Part shown: piece after piece, positions 45,595 through 54,235 of the stretch
How positions within the stretch are numbered: the first letter of the stretch is position 1
How the letters are laid out: every line of letters begins with the position of its first letter
Origin: DAHVFK01 sp963755395
Lineage (GTDB): Bacteria; Pseudomonadota; Gammaproteobacteria; Burkholderiales; SG8-39
NCBI GenBank assembly: GCA_963755395.1
Contig: CAVWJJ010000004.1
Location: 186,001 to 250,000 of the forward strand
Reading direction: 5' to 3'
DNA length: 64,000 bases
Program-made: the position numbers and the translations under genes
Notes under the pieces: generated by a model
Databases searched by the model: none
Told to the model about the DNA's origin: nothing
The model's input: the letters and a program-made list of their open reading frames with translations, nothing else

Positions 45595-46365
45595 TTAGAA
45601 CGATTTGCTGAAGGACAGGATCGCGGCGGTCTTGCCCGCTTCGTATCCTGCGAAGCAGTAATCTTCACCAGCAGAGCAGCTGTCCTTGGCGTCGGTGCCG
45701 GTCACTTTGAGGCCCAGCGTTCCGAATTTGCTGATGTCCTTGCTTACGCCGATGCTGTAGTCGGAGTAGCTGGCGGAGCTGCGCCCGCTGACGCTCTGGT
45801 GACCGACGTGGGCGCTCAGGGATAGCCCACTGCCCATGTCAAAGGTGCCAGTAAGGTCGAGGTAGCCGCTGCCGGACGTCTTCGCATTCGGATCCGACGC
45901 CTTGGCCCATCCAAACAGGCTGCCGGTCGTCACCGAGTACTTCGCAGTGAGCCACTTGTAGCTGAGCGCTCCGTAGAGCTCGACGGTGTTTGGATCAAGG
46001 AACCCGGGGTTCAGCGTCTTGCGTGGGTAGTTGTAGGTCAGAATGCCGACGTCGTAACCGACATCCTTAGAGATGCTTCCCTTGTAGCCGCCGTAAATGT
46101 CCCATTCCATGCCCGCGCTTGTCGCGGCGCCCGTGTCACCTAGCCAGCTGATGCTTGAGCCCCAGGTGCCGACGTAGGCCCCATTGCTGAAACCATAGTC
46201 GAAGCCTCCTTGTACGGCCGGCTCCCCGCCACTCTGAGCGATTCCTCGGTAGATATATTGGGAGGCAATTGAAACATTTGCGCTCAGTGCAGGCTCATCG
46301 GCCGCAGCGAGCATTGGGGTTGCGAGGGCTGCCCCAACTGACAGGGCGATTAGTGTCTTGCGCAT
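45595..46365 (-). CDS. TorF-family putative porin
   Basis: 256 residues: signal peptide (MRKTLIALSVGAALATPMLAAA), then an all-beta protein with the opening ANVSIASQYIYRGIAQSGGEPAVQGGFDYG typical of the TorF/Gcw_chp family, and a C-terminal aromatic residue (SFSKSF) as in outer-membrane barrels. First gene of the operon with glnK (50-bp gap) and amtB, behind a sigma-54 promoter. A role in outer-membrane passage of nitrogen compounds is inferred from this context only. Confidence 0.88.
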   Translation of the reverse strand: MRKTLIALSVGAALATPMLAAADEPALSANVSIASQYIYRGIAQSGGEPAVQGGFDYGFSNGAYVGTWGSSISWLGDTGAATSAGMEWDIYGGYKGSISKDVGYDVGILTYNYPRKTLNPGFLDPNTVELYGALSYKWLTAKYSVTTGSLFGWAKASDPNAKTSGSGYLDLTGTFDMGSGLSLSAHVGHQSVSGRSSASYSDYSIGVSKDISKFGTLGLKVTGTDAKDSCSAGEDYCFAGYEAGKTAAILSFSKSF

Positions 46366-46405
46366 GGCTGAGTCTCCAAAGGATAAGAAGGTGCGTATTG
46401 CTCTT

Positions 46406-46421
46406 AGCAGCTCCTGTGCCA
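46406..46421 (-). promoter_or_regulatory. Sigma-54 promoter of the porin-glnK-amtB operon
   Basis: Minus strand TGGCACAGGAGCTGCT: the -24 GG and -12 GC are exactly 10 nt apart and only one base (C for T before TGC) departs from TGGCAC-N5-TTGCW. Predicted start near 46396, about 30 nt before the porin ATG. Confidence 0.85.
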
Positions 46422-46482
46422 GACATTTTTCACAATTAATTCAATATGATTTTGCGATCGCACATTCGCTCATGAAATGCCG

Positions 46483-46499
46483 TGCACCCGTTTGGGGCA
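46483..46499. promoter_or_regulatory. NtrC-like binding dyad
   Basis: TGCACC-CGTTT-GGGGCA matches the NtrC dyad TGCACC-N5-GGTGCA with one mismatch. Centred about 95 bp upstream of the predicted sigma-54 start, a normal enhancer distance. A further half-site GGTGCACC lies at 46525-46532. Confidence 0.65.
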
Positions 46500-46572
46500 T
46501 AGTTCGCTAGGCTCGCCCGAAGCCGGTGCACCCACCGTGCTACACTCGGCGCCCCCGTTGGGGGCCATGCAG

Positions 46573-46821
46573 ATGATCGACAAGCACCTACTTGAGGAAC
46601 TTGGAGACCGCGTGTCGGACGCTGTGCGCCACTCACCGGTGCAGGACCTGGAGAAGAACCTGCGCGCCCTGCTACTGGCCTTTTTGGATCGCTTCGATCT
46701 GGTCGCGCGGGAGGATCTGGAGGTCCAAAAGAGACTGCTGGAGCGTGCGCAGCTCAAGCTCGCAGCGCTCGAGGGGCGCGTCGCCGAGCTGGAATCGGGC
46801 GCCAAGCCACCCGGCGCGTAA
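46573..46821 (+). CDS. ubiK: Ubiquinone biosynthesis accessory factor UbiK
   Basis: 82-residue coiled-coil protein (BMFP/YqiC family) that helps the Ubi complex in aerobic ubiquinone synthesis. MIDKHLLEELGDRVSDAV at the start and DRFDLVAREDLEVQKRLLERAQLKLAALEGRVAELE are family-typical. I choose the ATG at 46573, 8 nt after GGGGG, over the ATG at 46567, because homologues start with MID. Divergent from the nitrogen operon; comM follows after 60 bp. Confidence 0.9.
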   Translation: MIDKHLLEELGDRVSDAVRHSPVQDLEKNLRALLLAFLDRFDLVAREDLEVQKRLLERAQLKLAALEGRVAELESGAKPPGA

Positions 46822-46881
46822 ACCTTTCTACCCCCAGCGGCGTTGCTCCGCTCGGGGCAAAGTTGCGCTATTGGGGGGGCA

Positions 46882-48381
46882 ATGCCGCTTGCGGTGGTTG
46901 CCAGCCGCGCGCTGGCTGGAATTGATGCGCCAGAAGTAACGGTCGAGGTTCATCTCGGACCTGGGCTGCCGGCATTCCACATCGTCGGGTTGCCTGATGC
47001 AGAGGTTCGCGAAGCCAAGGACCGGGTGCGCGCGGCGCTGAATCACGCCCGGTTCGAGTTTCCGGCACGCCGTATAACCGTCAACCTGGCGCCGGCGGAC
47101 TTACCCAAGGATTCCAGCCGACTCGACCTGCCGATCGCGCTCGGCGTGCTCGCGGCGAGCGGGCAATTGGCCCCCGAGGCGCTCGCGGGCCACGAATTTG
47201 CGGGCGAGCTTTCGCTCACCGGAGAGGTGCGCGAGGTACGCGGAGCGCTTGCGATGGCGCTGCAGGCTCGTGCCGCAGGGCGGGCGTTTGTGCTCCCGGC
47301 CGACAATGCGCCACAAGCGGCACTCGCCGAGGGGGCCCGCATCCTACCTGTGCAATCGCTACTTGAGGTCGTCGCGCACCTTACCGGGGAGGCGCCGATC
47401 AGCCAGTACTGCGCGGCGTCTCAAGCTTCGCCGCCGCACTATCCCGACTTCGACGAGGTCAAGGGGCAGCAACAGGTCAAGCGGGCACTGGAAGTCGCGG
47501 CCGCGGGTAACCACAGCGTGCTTATGGTGGGTCCGCCGGGAACCGGCAAGTCGATGCTCGCGGCCCGCTTTCCCGGAATACTGCCGCCGCTTACGGAGGC
47601 GGAGTCGCTGGAGGTTGCTGCGATCCAATCCGTTTCAAGCGCAGGGTTTGACGCCGCGCGCTGGGGCGCGCGGCCTTTCCGATCGCCGCACCATAGCGCC
47701 TCGGGCGCCGCCCTGGTGGGGGGCGGCAACATGCCGCGCCCGGGCGAAATCTCTCTTGCGCACCACGGCGTGCTGTTCCTCGACGAATTGCCGGAGTTCG
47801 ACCGCGACGTGCTCGAGGCGCTGCGCGAGCCGCTCGAGTCGGGCAGGATATCGATCGTTCGCGCAGCCCGCCAGGCGCAGTTTCCCGCGCGCTTCCAGCT
47901 GCTCGCCGCGATGAACCCCTGTCCCTGCGGCCACTGCGGCGCGCCCGGCGGCCGCTGTCGCTGCACCCCGGAGCGGATCGCCCGCTACCGCGGGCGCATA
48001 TCCGGACCGCTGGCGGACCGGATCGACATCAAGCTGGAAGTTCCGGCGCCGCGCGAGGCGGAATTGGTAGCCCCCGTCGCGGGGGAAGCAACTGCGGCAA
48101 TCCGCGCGCGGGTGGTGTCTGCACGCCAAAAGCAGATTGCGCGCCAGGGCAAGCCAAATACCCTGCTGGAAACACGAGAGATCGACCGCTACTGCGCCAC
48201 CGACCGCGACGGCGACCAGCTGCTGCGCCACGCTCTCGCGCGATTACTACTTTCCGCCCGCGCCTACCATCGCGTGCTGCGCGTGGCGCGCAGCATCGCC
48301 GATCTTGCCGGCCGTAGCACGATTGCGGCGGAGCACATCGCCGAAGCGATCCAGTACCGTCGGCTCGACGCAAGCTTCTGA
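46882..48381 (+). CDS. comM: ComM/YifB family AAA+ helicase
   Basis: 499-residue Mg-chelatase-like AAA+ protein; ComM is a branch-migration helicase acting in natural transformation. Start MPLAVVASRALAGIDAPEVTVE, an N-terminal Lon-like S5 fold, Walker A GPPGTGKSMLAARFPGILPPL, the segment FRSPHHSASGAALVGGG, Walker B LFLDELPEFDRDVLEALREP, and a cysteine cluster NPCPCGHCGAPGGRCRC. The ATG at 46882 sits behind a run of seven G. Confidence 0.95.
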   Translation: MPLAVVASRALAGIDAPEVTVEVHLGPGLPAFHIVGLPDAEVREAKDRVRAALNHARFEFPARRITVNLAPADLPKDSSRLDLPIALGVLAASGQLAPEALAGHEFAGELSLTGEVREVRGALAMALQARAAGRAFVLPADNAPQAALAEGARILPVQSLLEVVAHLTGEAPISQYCAASQASPPHYPDFDEVKGQQQVKRALEVAAAGNHSVLMVGPPGTGKSMLAARFPGILPPLTEAESLEVAAIQSVSSAGFDAARWGARPFRSPHHSASGAALVGGGNMPRPGEISLAHHGVLFLDELPEFDRDVLEALREPLESGRISIVRAARQAQFPARFQLLAAMNPCPCGHCGAPGGRCRCTPERIARYRGRISGPLADRIDIKLEVPAPREAELVAPVAGEATAAIRARVVSARQKQIARQGKPNTLLETREIDRYCATDRDGDQLLRHALARLLLSARAYHRVLRVARSIADLAGRSTIAAEHIAEAIQYRRLDASF

Positions 48382-48407
48382 CGCGGTCTGCTAGAGTTTC
48401 CGTTCCC

Positions 48408-49226
48408 ATGGCGACCTACGCGATCGGCGACGTGCAAGGTTGTTACGACGAGCTGCGAGCTCTGCTCGCACGCATTGGCTTCGATTCGGCGCGCGACAGG
48501 CTATGGTTCGTCGGCGATCTGGTAAACCGTGGCCCGAAATCACTCGAAGTGCTGCGCTTCGTACGTTCACTGGGCGACGGCGCGACAGTGACGGTGCTGG
48601 GAAACCACGATTTGCATCTGCTGTGCGTCGCAGAGGGTTTTGCGAAGCGACGCGACGACGACACGCTGGATGCCGTGCTCGGGGCCCCCGACGCGGCGGA
48701 CTTGCTCGGCTGGCTGCGCGGACGGCCGCTCATGCACTGCCAAGGCGATCATGCCATGGTGCATGCCGGCCTGCTTCCGCAGTGGAGCATCGAAAAGGCA
48801 CTCGCCCTGGCCGGCGAGGTGGAGGTGGCGCTGCGCGCGCCGAGTTATCGCGACTTTCTCGCCGCGCTCTACGGCAGCAAGCCCGCGCAGTGGAGCGATG
48901 CGCTGCGGGGCTGGGATCGCCTGAGGGTCATCGTCAACGCCATGACGCGCATGCGCTTTTGCTCGCCAGAGGGCGTGATGGACTTTCACGTCAAGAGCGA
49001 CAGGGCGCCCGCGGGCTACCTGCCCTGGTTCGAAGCGCGACCGCTACGCAAGGAGCCTAAGATTGTCTGCGGCCACTGGTCGGCTCTCGGCCTTAAACTC
49101 ACCGCGCGCGTCAGCGCGTTGGACGCCGGGTGCGTTTGGGGGGGTTCGCTTGCAGCGCTCCGGCTTGAGGACGGCGCGTTGGTGCAGCTACCATGCCGCG
49201 GCTACCATGAAGTAACCGAGGAATAG
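48408..49226 (+). CDS. apaH: Symmetrical bis(5'-nucleosyl)-tetraphosphatase ApaH
   Basis: Cleaves Ap4A to two ADP. 272 residues, calcineurin-type metallophosphatase: MATYAIGDVQGCYDEL (metal ligands), WFVGDLVNRGPKSLEVLRF, TVLGNHDLHLL, GDHAMVHAGLLPQW. Family-normal length. Plus-strand neighbour of comM and the HIT gene. Confidence 0.97.
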   Translation: MATYAIGDVQGCYDELRALLARIGFDSARDRLWFVGDLVNRGPKSLEVLRFVRSLGDGATVTVLGNHDLHLLCVAEGFAKRRDDDTLDAVLGAPDAADLLGWLRGRPLMHCQGDHAMVHAGLLPQWSIEKALALAGEVEVALRAPSYRDFLAALYGSKPAQWSDALRGWDRLRVIVNAMTRMRFCSPEGVMDFHVKSDRAPAGYLPWFEARPLRKEPKIVCGHWSALGLKLTARVSALDAGCVWGGSLAALRLEDGALVQLPCRGYHEVTEE

Positions 49227-49240
49227 GTGGCGGAGGCGAT

Positions 49241-49654
49241 ATGACAGATTGCGTGTTTTGCCGCATCGTCGCAGGGCAGATCCCTGCCACAATGGTGCAC
49301 GAAGACGAGCACACGCTTGCCTTCATGGACATCGGGCAGGTTAATCCAGGCCACACTCTCGTGGCGCTAAAGGTTCACGCCGAGAACATCTACGCGCTCG
49401 ACGACGATCAGGCTGCGGCAATTGGCCGAGCGAGCTCACGGGTCGCGCGCGCGATCCGCGAAGCGTTCGCGCCGCAGGGGCTCTCTGTTTACCAAGCCAA
49501 TGGAGCACCTGCAGGACAGACGGTATTCCACTACCACGTACATCTCCTGCCGCGCCACGACGGCGACGGCATGCAGCTTACGTGGCCGGTCAAGAACCCC
49601 CCACGCGAGTTGCTAGAGCAATACGCGCAAAAGATCCGCGCCGCGATGCGCTGA
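49241..49654 (+). CDS. HIT family hydrolase
   Basis: 137 residues. DCVFCRIVAGQIPATMVHEDEHTLAFMDI at the start, and the histidine triad FHYHVHLLPRHDGDG near residues 94-108. Acts on nucleotide phosphoramidates or dinucleotide polyphosphates in the family. Standing beside apaH, both could process dinucleotides (inference). Confidence 0.93.
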   Translation: MTDCVFCRIVAGQIPATMVHEDEHTLAFMDIGQVNPGHTLVALKVHAENIYALDDDQAAAIGRASSRVARAIREAFAPQGLSVYQANGAPAGQTVFHYHVHLLPRHDGDGMQLTWPVKNPPRELLEQYAQKIRAAMR

Positions 49655-49662
49655 TCCCGGCG

Positions 49663-50601
49663 CTAGCGCCAGGGAGTGAAGCCGAACGCGGTCTTGTAGT
49701 GCTCTTCGATCTCGTCGCGCGACGGGCCATGGTTCTGCGCCCCGCGATGCGCGATCTTGATCGCCCCCATCACCGCGCCGAGGCGTCCGGTGCTGGGCCA
49801 ATCCCAGCCGTTGACCATCCCGTACAGCAGTCCCGCCCGATAGGCGTCGCCGCAGCCGGTCGGATCGACCAGCGCCTCGGCTTTGACGCACGGAATCTCG
49901 TACTGCTTGCCCGCCGCGTGCACCAGCGAGCCGCTGGCGCCGAGAGTCACGACCAGCGCCTTCACCTCGCGCGAAATCGCGTCGAGCGTTCGACCGGTCC
50001 TCTCCTGCAGAAGCTTGCCCTCATAGTCGTTCACCGCAACGTAGTCCGCGAGCGCGATGAGCTCATTCAATTCTTCGGCCGAGAACATTGGCAACCCCTG
50101 CCCTGGGTCGAACACGAAGGGGATACCGTGCCGCGCACATTCGCGCGCGTGCTGCTGCATGCCCTGTTTGCCGTCCGGGCCGACGATCGCGAGCCGGACG
50201 CCCGGTCGCGCGTCGACGTGGTTTTGGTGCGAGTCGTTCATCGCTCCGGGATGAAAGGCGGTAATTTGATTGTCGTCGAGGTCGGTCGTAATGAATGCCT
50301 GCGCCGTGAACTGGCCCGGAATGCGCTTGAGCAGTTGCGTGCCGATGCCGAGTCGTTCCAGTCGCTCAAGGTACGGATCGATGTCCTCTCCCACCGTCGC
50401 CATGAGTAGCGGATCCGTACCCAGCAGCTTAAGGTTGTAACAGATGTTGCCTGCCGTTCCTCCGAACTCGCGTCGCATTTCGGGAGTGAGAAAGCAAACG
50501 TTCAGGATATGCAGTTGGTCGGCGAGCAGGTGGCTCTTGAAGCGATCTGGGAACACCATGATGGTGTCGTACGCGATCGAGCCTGTGACGAGTATCTGCA
50601 A
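49663..50601 (-). CDS. PfkB family carbohydrate/nucleoside kinase (adenosine kinase-like)
   Basis: 312 residues from a TTG at 50601, which has GGAG 5 nt upstream and gives the family's opening ILVTGSIAYDTIMVFPDRFKS. A GTG at 50619 that overlaps the DUF3426 stop is the alternative. Motifs: REFGGTAGNICYNLKLLG (substrate site) and DPTGCGDAYRAGLLYG (anion hole with catalytic Asp; the usual GAGD is GCGD). Resembles bacterial adenosine-kinase-like PfkB proteins; sugar specificity unproven. Confidence 0.87.
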   Translation of the reverse strand: MQILVTGSIAYDTIMVFPDRFKSHLLADQLHILNVCFLTPEMRREFGGTAGNICYNLKLLGTDPLLMATVGEDIDPYLERLERLGIGTQLLKRIPGQFTAQAFITTDLDDNQITAFHPGAMNDSHQNHVDARPGVRLAIVGPDGKQGMQQHARECARHGIPFVFDPGQGLPMFSAEELNELIALADYVAVNDYEGKLLQERTGRTLDAISREVKALVVTLGASGSLVHAAGKQYEIPCVKAEALVDPTGCGDAYRAGLLYGMVNGWDWPSTGRLGAVMGAIKIAHRGAQNHGPSRDEIEEHYKTAFGFTPWR

Positions 50602-50615
50602 GAGAGCTCCGCGGT

Positions 50616-51473
50616 TCACGGAAAGAAAAGGTAGAGGCGATATCCCGTGGCGCGCACACGGCTGGTATCGAAATGCAGCCGCACCACCACCTCCGCACCG
50701 GGGCCGATACCGTTCAGCGCGCCGCGACTGGGTGGAGTGGCGACGTAGTCGGCCGGCACTAGCACGCGCCGCACAACGGCTTGGTCGTTTTCATCGGTAA
50801 GTGTGAGCTCAAGGTCGGGGTACTCCTGGGGAAACGGGGCGCGGTTGCGAATAACGGTGTTTAAAACGATCAGACTCTCGTGACCGGGATCGGCTTGGAG
50901 GTCGGAGGACTCGATGCTCATCAGCTCAGGGCGGCGCGGCAGTCTGACGCTGCAGCCGTACAACCTGCAAGTCGCGACCAAGTAGGGACGCAACTCTGGC
51001 GCCAGCAGCGCGACTTCGGTTCGGAAATACAGCACGACCTGTCCCGCCAGACCCAGCAGCGCGAGCAGCGAGAGAAACGGCCATAGGAAGCGCAGCCGCG
51101 ACCGCGGCGGTTCGTCTTCCATGAACTCCGGCACGGCCTGGGCGCTGCTCGGTCCGCGCGGCACCGTTCGCGCCGGCGACGCCGGAGCCCTGCCCGGCGG
51201 GCGGCTTGCCGCCGGCTCGACTGCGGTCATATCAAGCTCGATGGTCACATCGGGCGACGCACGCGCCTGGCGCCGAGAAGGGTCGAAAAGGCCGAGTTGC
51301 GGCGATGGCTCGAGACTGGCCGGCGAAGCGCCGACGTGGTCCTGCAACGCTGCCACGGCGTCGAATACCGCCGAACACTTGCCGCACCGCACCCTGCCCC
51401 CACGGGCCGCCAGCTGTGCCGGCTGAATGCGAAACGCCGTGCCGCACCGTGGACAGCGTGTAATGAGGTTCAC
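50616..51473 (-). CDS. DUF3426 zinc-ribbon membrane protein
   Basis: 285 residues. An MJ0042-type zinc finger at the N-terminus (TRCPRCGTAFRIQPAQLAARGG ... RCGKC) is followed by a disordered Pro-rich linker, one membrane helix (LWPFLSLLALLGLAGQVVLYF, about residues 130-150) and a periplasmic DUF3426 beta domain. Function unknown. Always near prmA and accBC in betaproteobacteria; overlaps prmA by 4 bp. Confidence 0.9.
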   Translation of the reverse strand: MNLITRCPRCGTAFRIQPAQLAARGGRVRCGKCSAVFDAVAALQDHVGASPASLEPSPQLGLFDPSRRQARASPDVTIELDMTAVEPAASRPPGRAPASPARTVPRGPSSAQAVPEFMEDEPPRSRLRFLWPFLSLLALLGLAGQVVLYFRTEVALLAPELRPYLVATCRLYGCSVRLPRRPELMSIESSDLQADPGHESLIVLNTVIRNRAPFPQEYPDLELTLTDENDQAVVRRVLVPADYVATPPSRGALNGIGPGAEVVVRLHFDTSRVRATGYRLYLFFP

Positions 51474-52360
51474 CGGCGTTTGCCTTCGAGCAGAACCCAG
51501 CCGTCGTCGTGGTAGCTAGCCAAGAGCGCAACTTCGGGTGCATAGGCAGCGACGACATCGGAGGCTTGTGTCTCGAGAATGCCGGACAACGCCAGTCGAC
51601 CTCCCGTTCGCGTCAGCGAGCAAATTAGCGGAGCAAGCAGAATCAGAGGATTGGAAAGAATGTTGGCTACGACGACGTCGTAGTTGCTGCGCGCTAGCGC
51701 ATCCGGCGCGCAGACCGCAAGGTCGACTTCGTTCGCGCGAGCGTTCTCCGCCGTGACCCGAAGCGCCTGAGGATCAATATCGACGGCGCTGATCCGGGCT
51801 GCGCCAAGCTTCGCAGCCGCGATCGCCAATATACCGGAACCGCATCCGTAGTCCAGCACGTGCTCTCCACCGCGAATCTGGCGCGCGAGGAACTGCAGAA
51901 TCAGCCGCGTGGTGGGATGGGTTCCGGTGCCGAATGCCATTCCCGGATCGAGCCGCACCAGCGGCGCACGCGAATCCGGGGGCACGTGCCAGCTTGGCAC
52001 GATCCAGAGCCTTCCCTCGATCGACACGGGCGCGAACTGCGATTGCGTACGCCGCACCCAGTCGTCGTCTGCGATGCTCCCGACGCGGTATGCGGGGAGT
52101 TTCGAGAGCCCGGCCGCGCGCGCGGCACGCTCGATGACCGCCGCAGGTTCCATCGCCGGCGCAAGCTGTGCGCTCAGACGATGGCGTCGCCAGGCTAGCG
52201 GCGTCTCCCATGTCGGCTCAGCGTAGCGCGGCACTTCCGCCTCGGTCCCGGCGTCCGCGTCTTCGATGCAGACCGACACCACGCCCTGCTCAAGCAGGGC
52301 GTCGGACATCGCCTCGGCATAAGCTGCCTCGACGTCCAGGGTGAGCGACTGCCACGCCAT
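51470..52360 (-). CDS. prmA: Ribosomal protein L11 methyltransferase
   Basis: SAM-dependent methylation of L11. 296 residues from the ATG at 52360 (MAWQSLTLDVEAAYAEAMSDALLEQG), N-terminal L11-binding domain, then GMAFGTGTHPTTRL, the SAM loop LDYGCGSGILAIAAAKLGA, and VVANILSNPLILLAP. The start lies 4 bp after the accC stop; a longer GTG frame into accC is rejected. Confidence 0.96.
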   Translation of the reverse strand: MAWQSLTLDVEAAYAEAMSDALLEQGVVSVCIEDADAGTEAEVPRYAEPTWETPLAWRRHRLSAQLAPAMEPAAVIERAARAAGLSKLPAYRVGSIADDDWVRRTQSQFAPVSIEGRLWIVPSWHVPPDSRAPLVRLDPGMAFGTGTHPTTRLILQFLARQIRGGEHVLDYGCGSGILAIAAAKLGAARISAVDIDPQALRVTAENARANEVDLAVCAPDALARSNYDVVVANILSNPLILLAPLICSLTRTGGRLALSGILETQASDVVAAYAPEVALLASYHDDGWVLLEGKRR

Positions 52361-52364
52361 TGCG

Positions 52365-53726
52365 CTACTTCGCCTTGGGCTGCTGCTCCTGAGCAAGCTT
52401 CTGCTCCAGATAGTGGATCGAGACCCCACCGCGCAGGAAGCGTATATCGTGCAGCAGTTCGCGGTGCAGCGGAATGTTGGTCTGAATGCCCTCTACGACC
52501 ATTTCCGACAGCGCCACCCGCATGCGGCGGATCGCCTGTTCGCGCGTCGCCCCATAAGCGATGACCTTGCCGATCATCGAATCGTAATTGGGGGGGACGG
52601 CGTAGCCTTGGTAGACGTGCGAGTCGACGCGGATTCCCGGCCCGCCGGGCGCATGGTACGACGTAATGCGTCCCGGCGAGGGAGTGAAGCGGTAAGGGTC
52701 CTCGGCGTTAATCCTGCACTCGATCGCGTGGCCACGAATCTGGATATCTTTCTGGCGGAATGGCAGCTTCTCGCCCGCCGCAATGCGGATCTGCTGCTGG
52801 ACGATATCGATCCCGGTGATCATTTCGGTGACCGGATGTTCCACCTGCACGCGCGTGTTCATTTCTATGAAGTAGAACTCGCCGTCCTCATACAGGAACT
52901 CGAAGGTCCCGGCGCCACGGTAGGCGATCTTGCGGCACGCCTCGACACAGCGCTCGCCGATCTTGTCGCGCACCCTGGCGGCAAGCTCAGGCGCCGGCGC
53001 CTCCTCGATGACCTTCTGATGACGTCGCTGTATAGAGCAGTCCCGTTCTCCGAGATACACCGCGCCCTTGTGGCTGTCGGCGAGCACCTGAATCTCGATG
53101 TGGCGCGGGTTCTCCAGGAACTTCTCCAGGTATACCGTCGGGTTCGAGAACGCCGCCTGCGCTTCGCCGCGAGTCATGGATACCGCGTTCAGTAACGCAG
53201 CCTCGGTGTGCACCACGCGCATGCCGCGCCCGCCTCCGCCGCCCGCTGCCTTGATGATGACCGGATAGCCGACCTTGCGCGCAATGCGGACGGTTTCCTT
53301 CGGATCCTCGGGCAGCGCGCCCTCGGATCCGGGGACACATGGTACGCCGGCCTTGAGCATCGCTTGCTTGGCGGTCACCTTGTCGCCCATCAGGCGGATA
53401 TTCTCCGGCCGCGGCCCGATGAATACGAACCCCGAGCGTTCGACCTTCTCGGCGAAGTCGGCGTTTTCGGACAGGAATCCGTAACCGGGGTGGATTGCTT
53501 CGGCGTCGGTCACCTCTGCCGCGCTGATGATGGCAGGAATGTTGAGGTAACTCTGCGCCGCAGGCGCGGGACCGATGCAGACCGACTCGTCGGCGAGCTT
53601 GACGTACTTAGCCTCGGTGTCCGCCTCCGAATGCACCACCACCGTGCGGATACCGAGTTCGCGGCACGCACGCTGGATGCGCAGCGCAATCTCCCCGCGG
53701 TTGGCGATGAGAATCTTTTCGAACAT
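52365..53726 (-). CDS. accC: Acetyl-CoA carboxylase biotin carboxylase subunit
   Basis: ATP-dependent carboxylation of biotin on AccB, first step of fatty-acid synthesis. 453 residues: KILIANRGEIALRIQRAC, the ATP-grasp glycine loop KAAGGGGGRGMRVV, FEFLYEDGEFYFIEMNTRVQVEHPVTE and ECRINAEDP. Ends and begins directly against prmA and accB (stop of accB is adjacent to the accC start). Confidence 0.98.
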   Translation of the reverse strand: MFEKILIANRGEIALRIQRACRELGIRTVVVHSEADTEAKYVKLADESVCIGPAPAAQSYLNIPAIISAAEVTDAEAIHPGYGFLSENADFAEKVERSGFVFIGPRPENIRLMGDKVTAKQAMLKAGVPCVPGSEGALPEDPKETVRIARKVGYPVIIKAAGGGGGRGMRVVHTEAALLNAVSMTRGEAQAAFSNPTVYLEKFLENPRHIEIQVLADSHKGAVYLGERDCSIQRRHQKVIEEAPAPELAARVRDKIGERCVEACRKIAYRGAGTFEFLYEDGEFYFIEMNTRVQVEHPVTEMITGIDIVQQQIRIAAGEKLPFRQKDIQIRGHAIECRINAEDPYRFTPSPGRITSYHAPGGPGIRVDSHVYQGYAVPPNYDSMIGKVIAYGATREQAIRRMRVALSEMVVEGIQTNIPLHRELLHDIRFLRGGVSIHYLEQKLAQEQQPKAK

Positions 53727-54185
53727 CTAGCCGATGACGAATAGTGGCTGGCCGTACTCGACCGGTTGGCCGTTTTCCACCAGGATCGCCTTGACCACGC
53801 CCGAGGCGTCGGCCTCGATTTCGTTCATCAGTTTCATTGCCTCTATGATGCAGATCGTCTGCCCCTCTTTGACCGTCTGGCCGAGTTCGACGAAGGCCTT
53901 GGCGTCAGGCGAGGGCGAACGGTAGAAGGTGCCGACCATCGGAGACTTCAGAATGTGTCCCTCCTGCTGGGCCTCGGTGGGCGCGGCTGGAGGCGCGCCC
54001 GGGGCTGTGCCGGAGGTGGCGGGTGGGACGGTAACGGCATGCGCGGTGCTGACCTGGGCCGTCACCGGGATGCCGCTGCCGCTCTTGACGATCTTGACCT
54101 TCTCTTCCCCTTCGGTGATCTCGAGTTCGGAGATGCCCGATTCCTCGACCAGGTCGATCAACTTCTTCAACTTGCGCAGATCCAT
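53727..54185 (-). CDS. accB: Biotin carboxyl carrier protein of acetyl-CoA carboxylase
   Basis: 152 residues: N-terminal MDLRKLKKLIDLVEESGISELEITEGEEKVKI, an Ala/Pro/Thr linker, and a C-terminal biotinyl domain with the biotinylated lysine in IIEAMKLMNEIEAD. Immediately upstream of accC; aroQ precedes it by 50 bp. Confidence 0.98.
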   Translation of the reverse strand: MDLRKLKKLIDLVEESGISELEITEGEEKVKIVKSGSGIPVTAQVSTAHAVTVPPATSGTAPGAPPAAPTEAQQEGHILKSPMVGTFYRSPSPDAKAFVELGQTVKEGQTICIIEAMKLMNEIEADASGVVKAILVENGQPVEYGQPLFVIG

Positions 54186-54235
54186 AGCAATCCCCTTGGC
54201 CGGGGGCTACCCGGCGGACCGGCATCAGCCGGGCC

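Noticed and set aside
52361..52429. GTG-started longer PrmA
   Set aside because: It would run into the accC coding region; the ATG at 52360 matches the family start and leaves a 4-bp gap.
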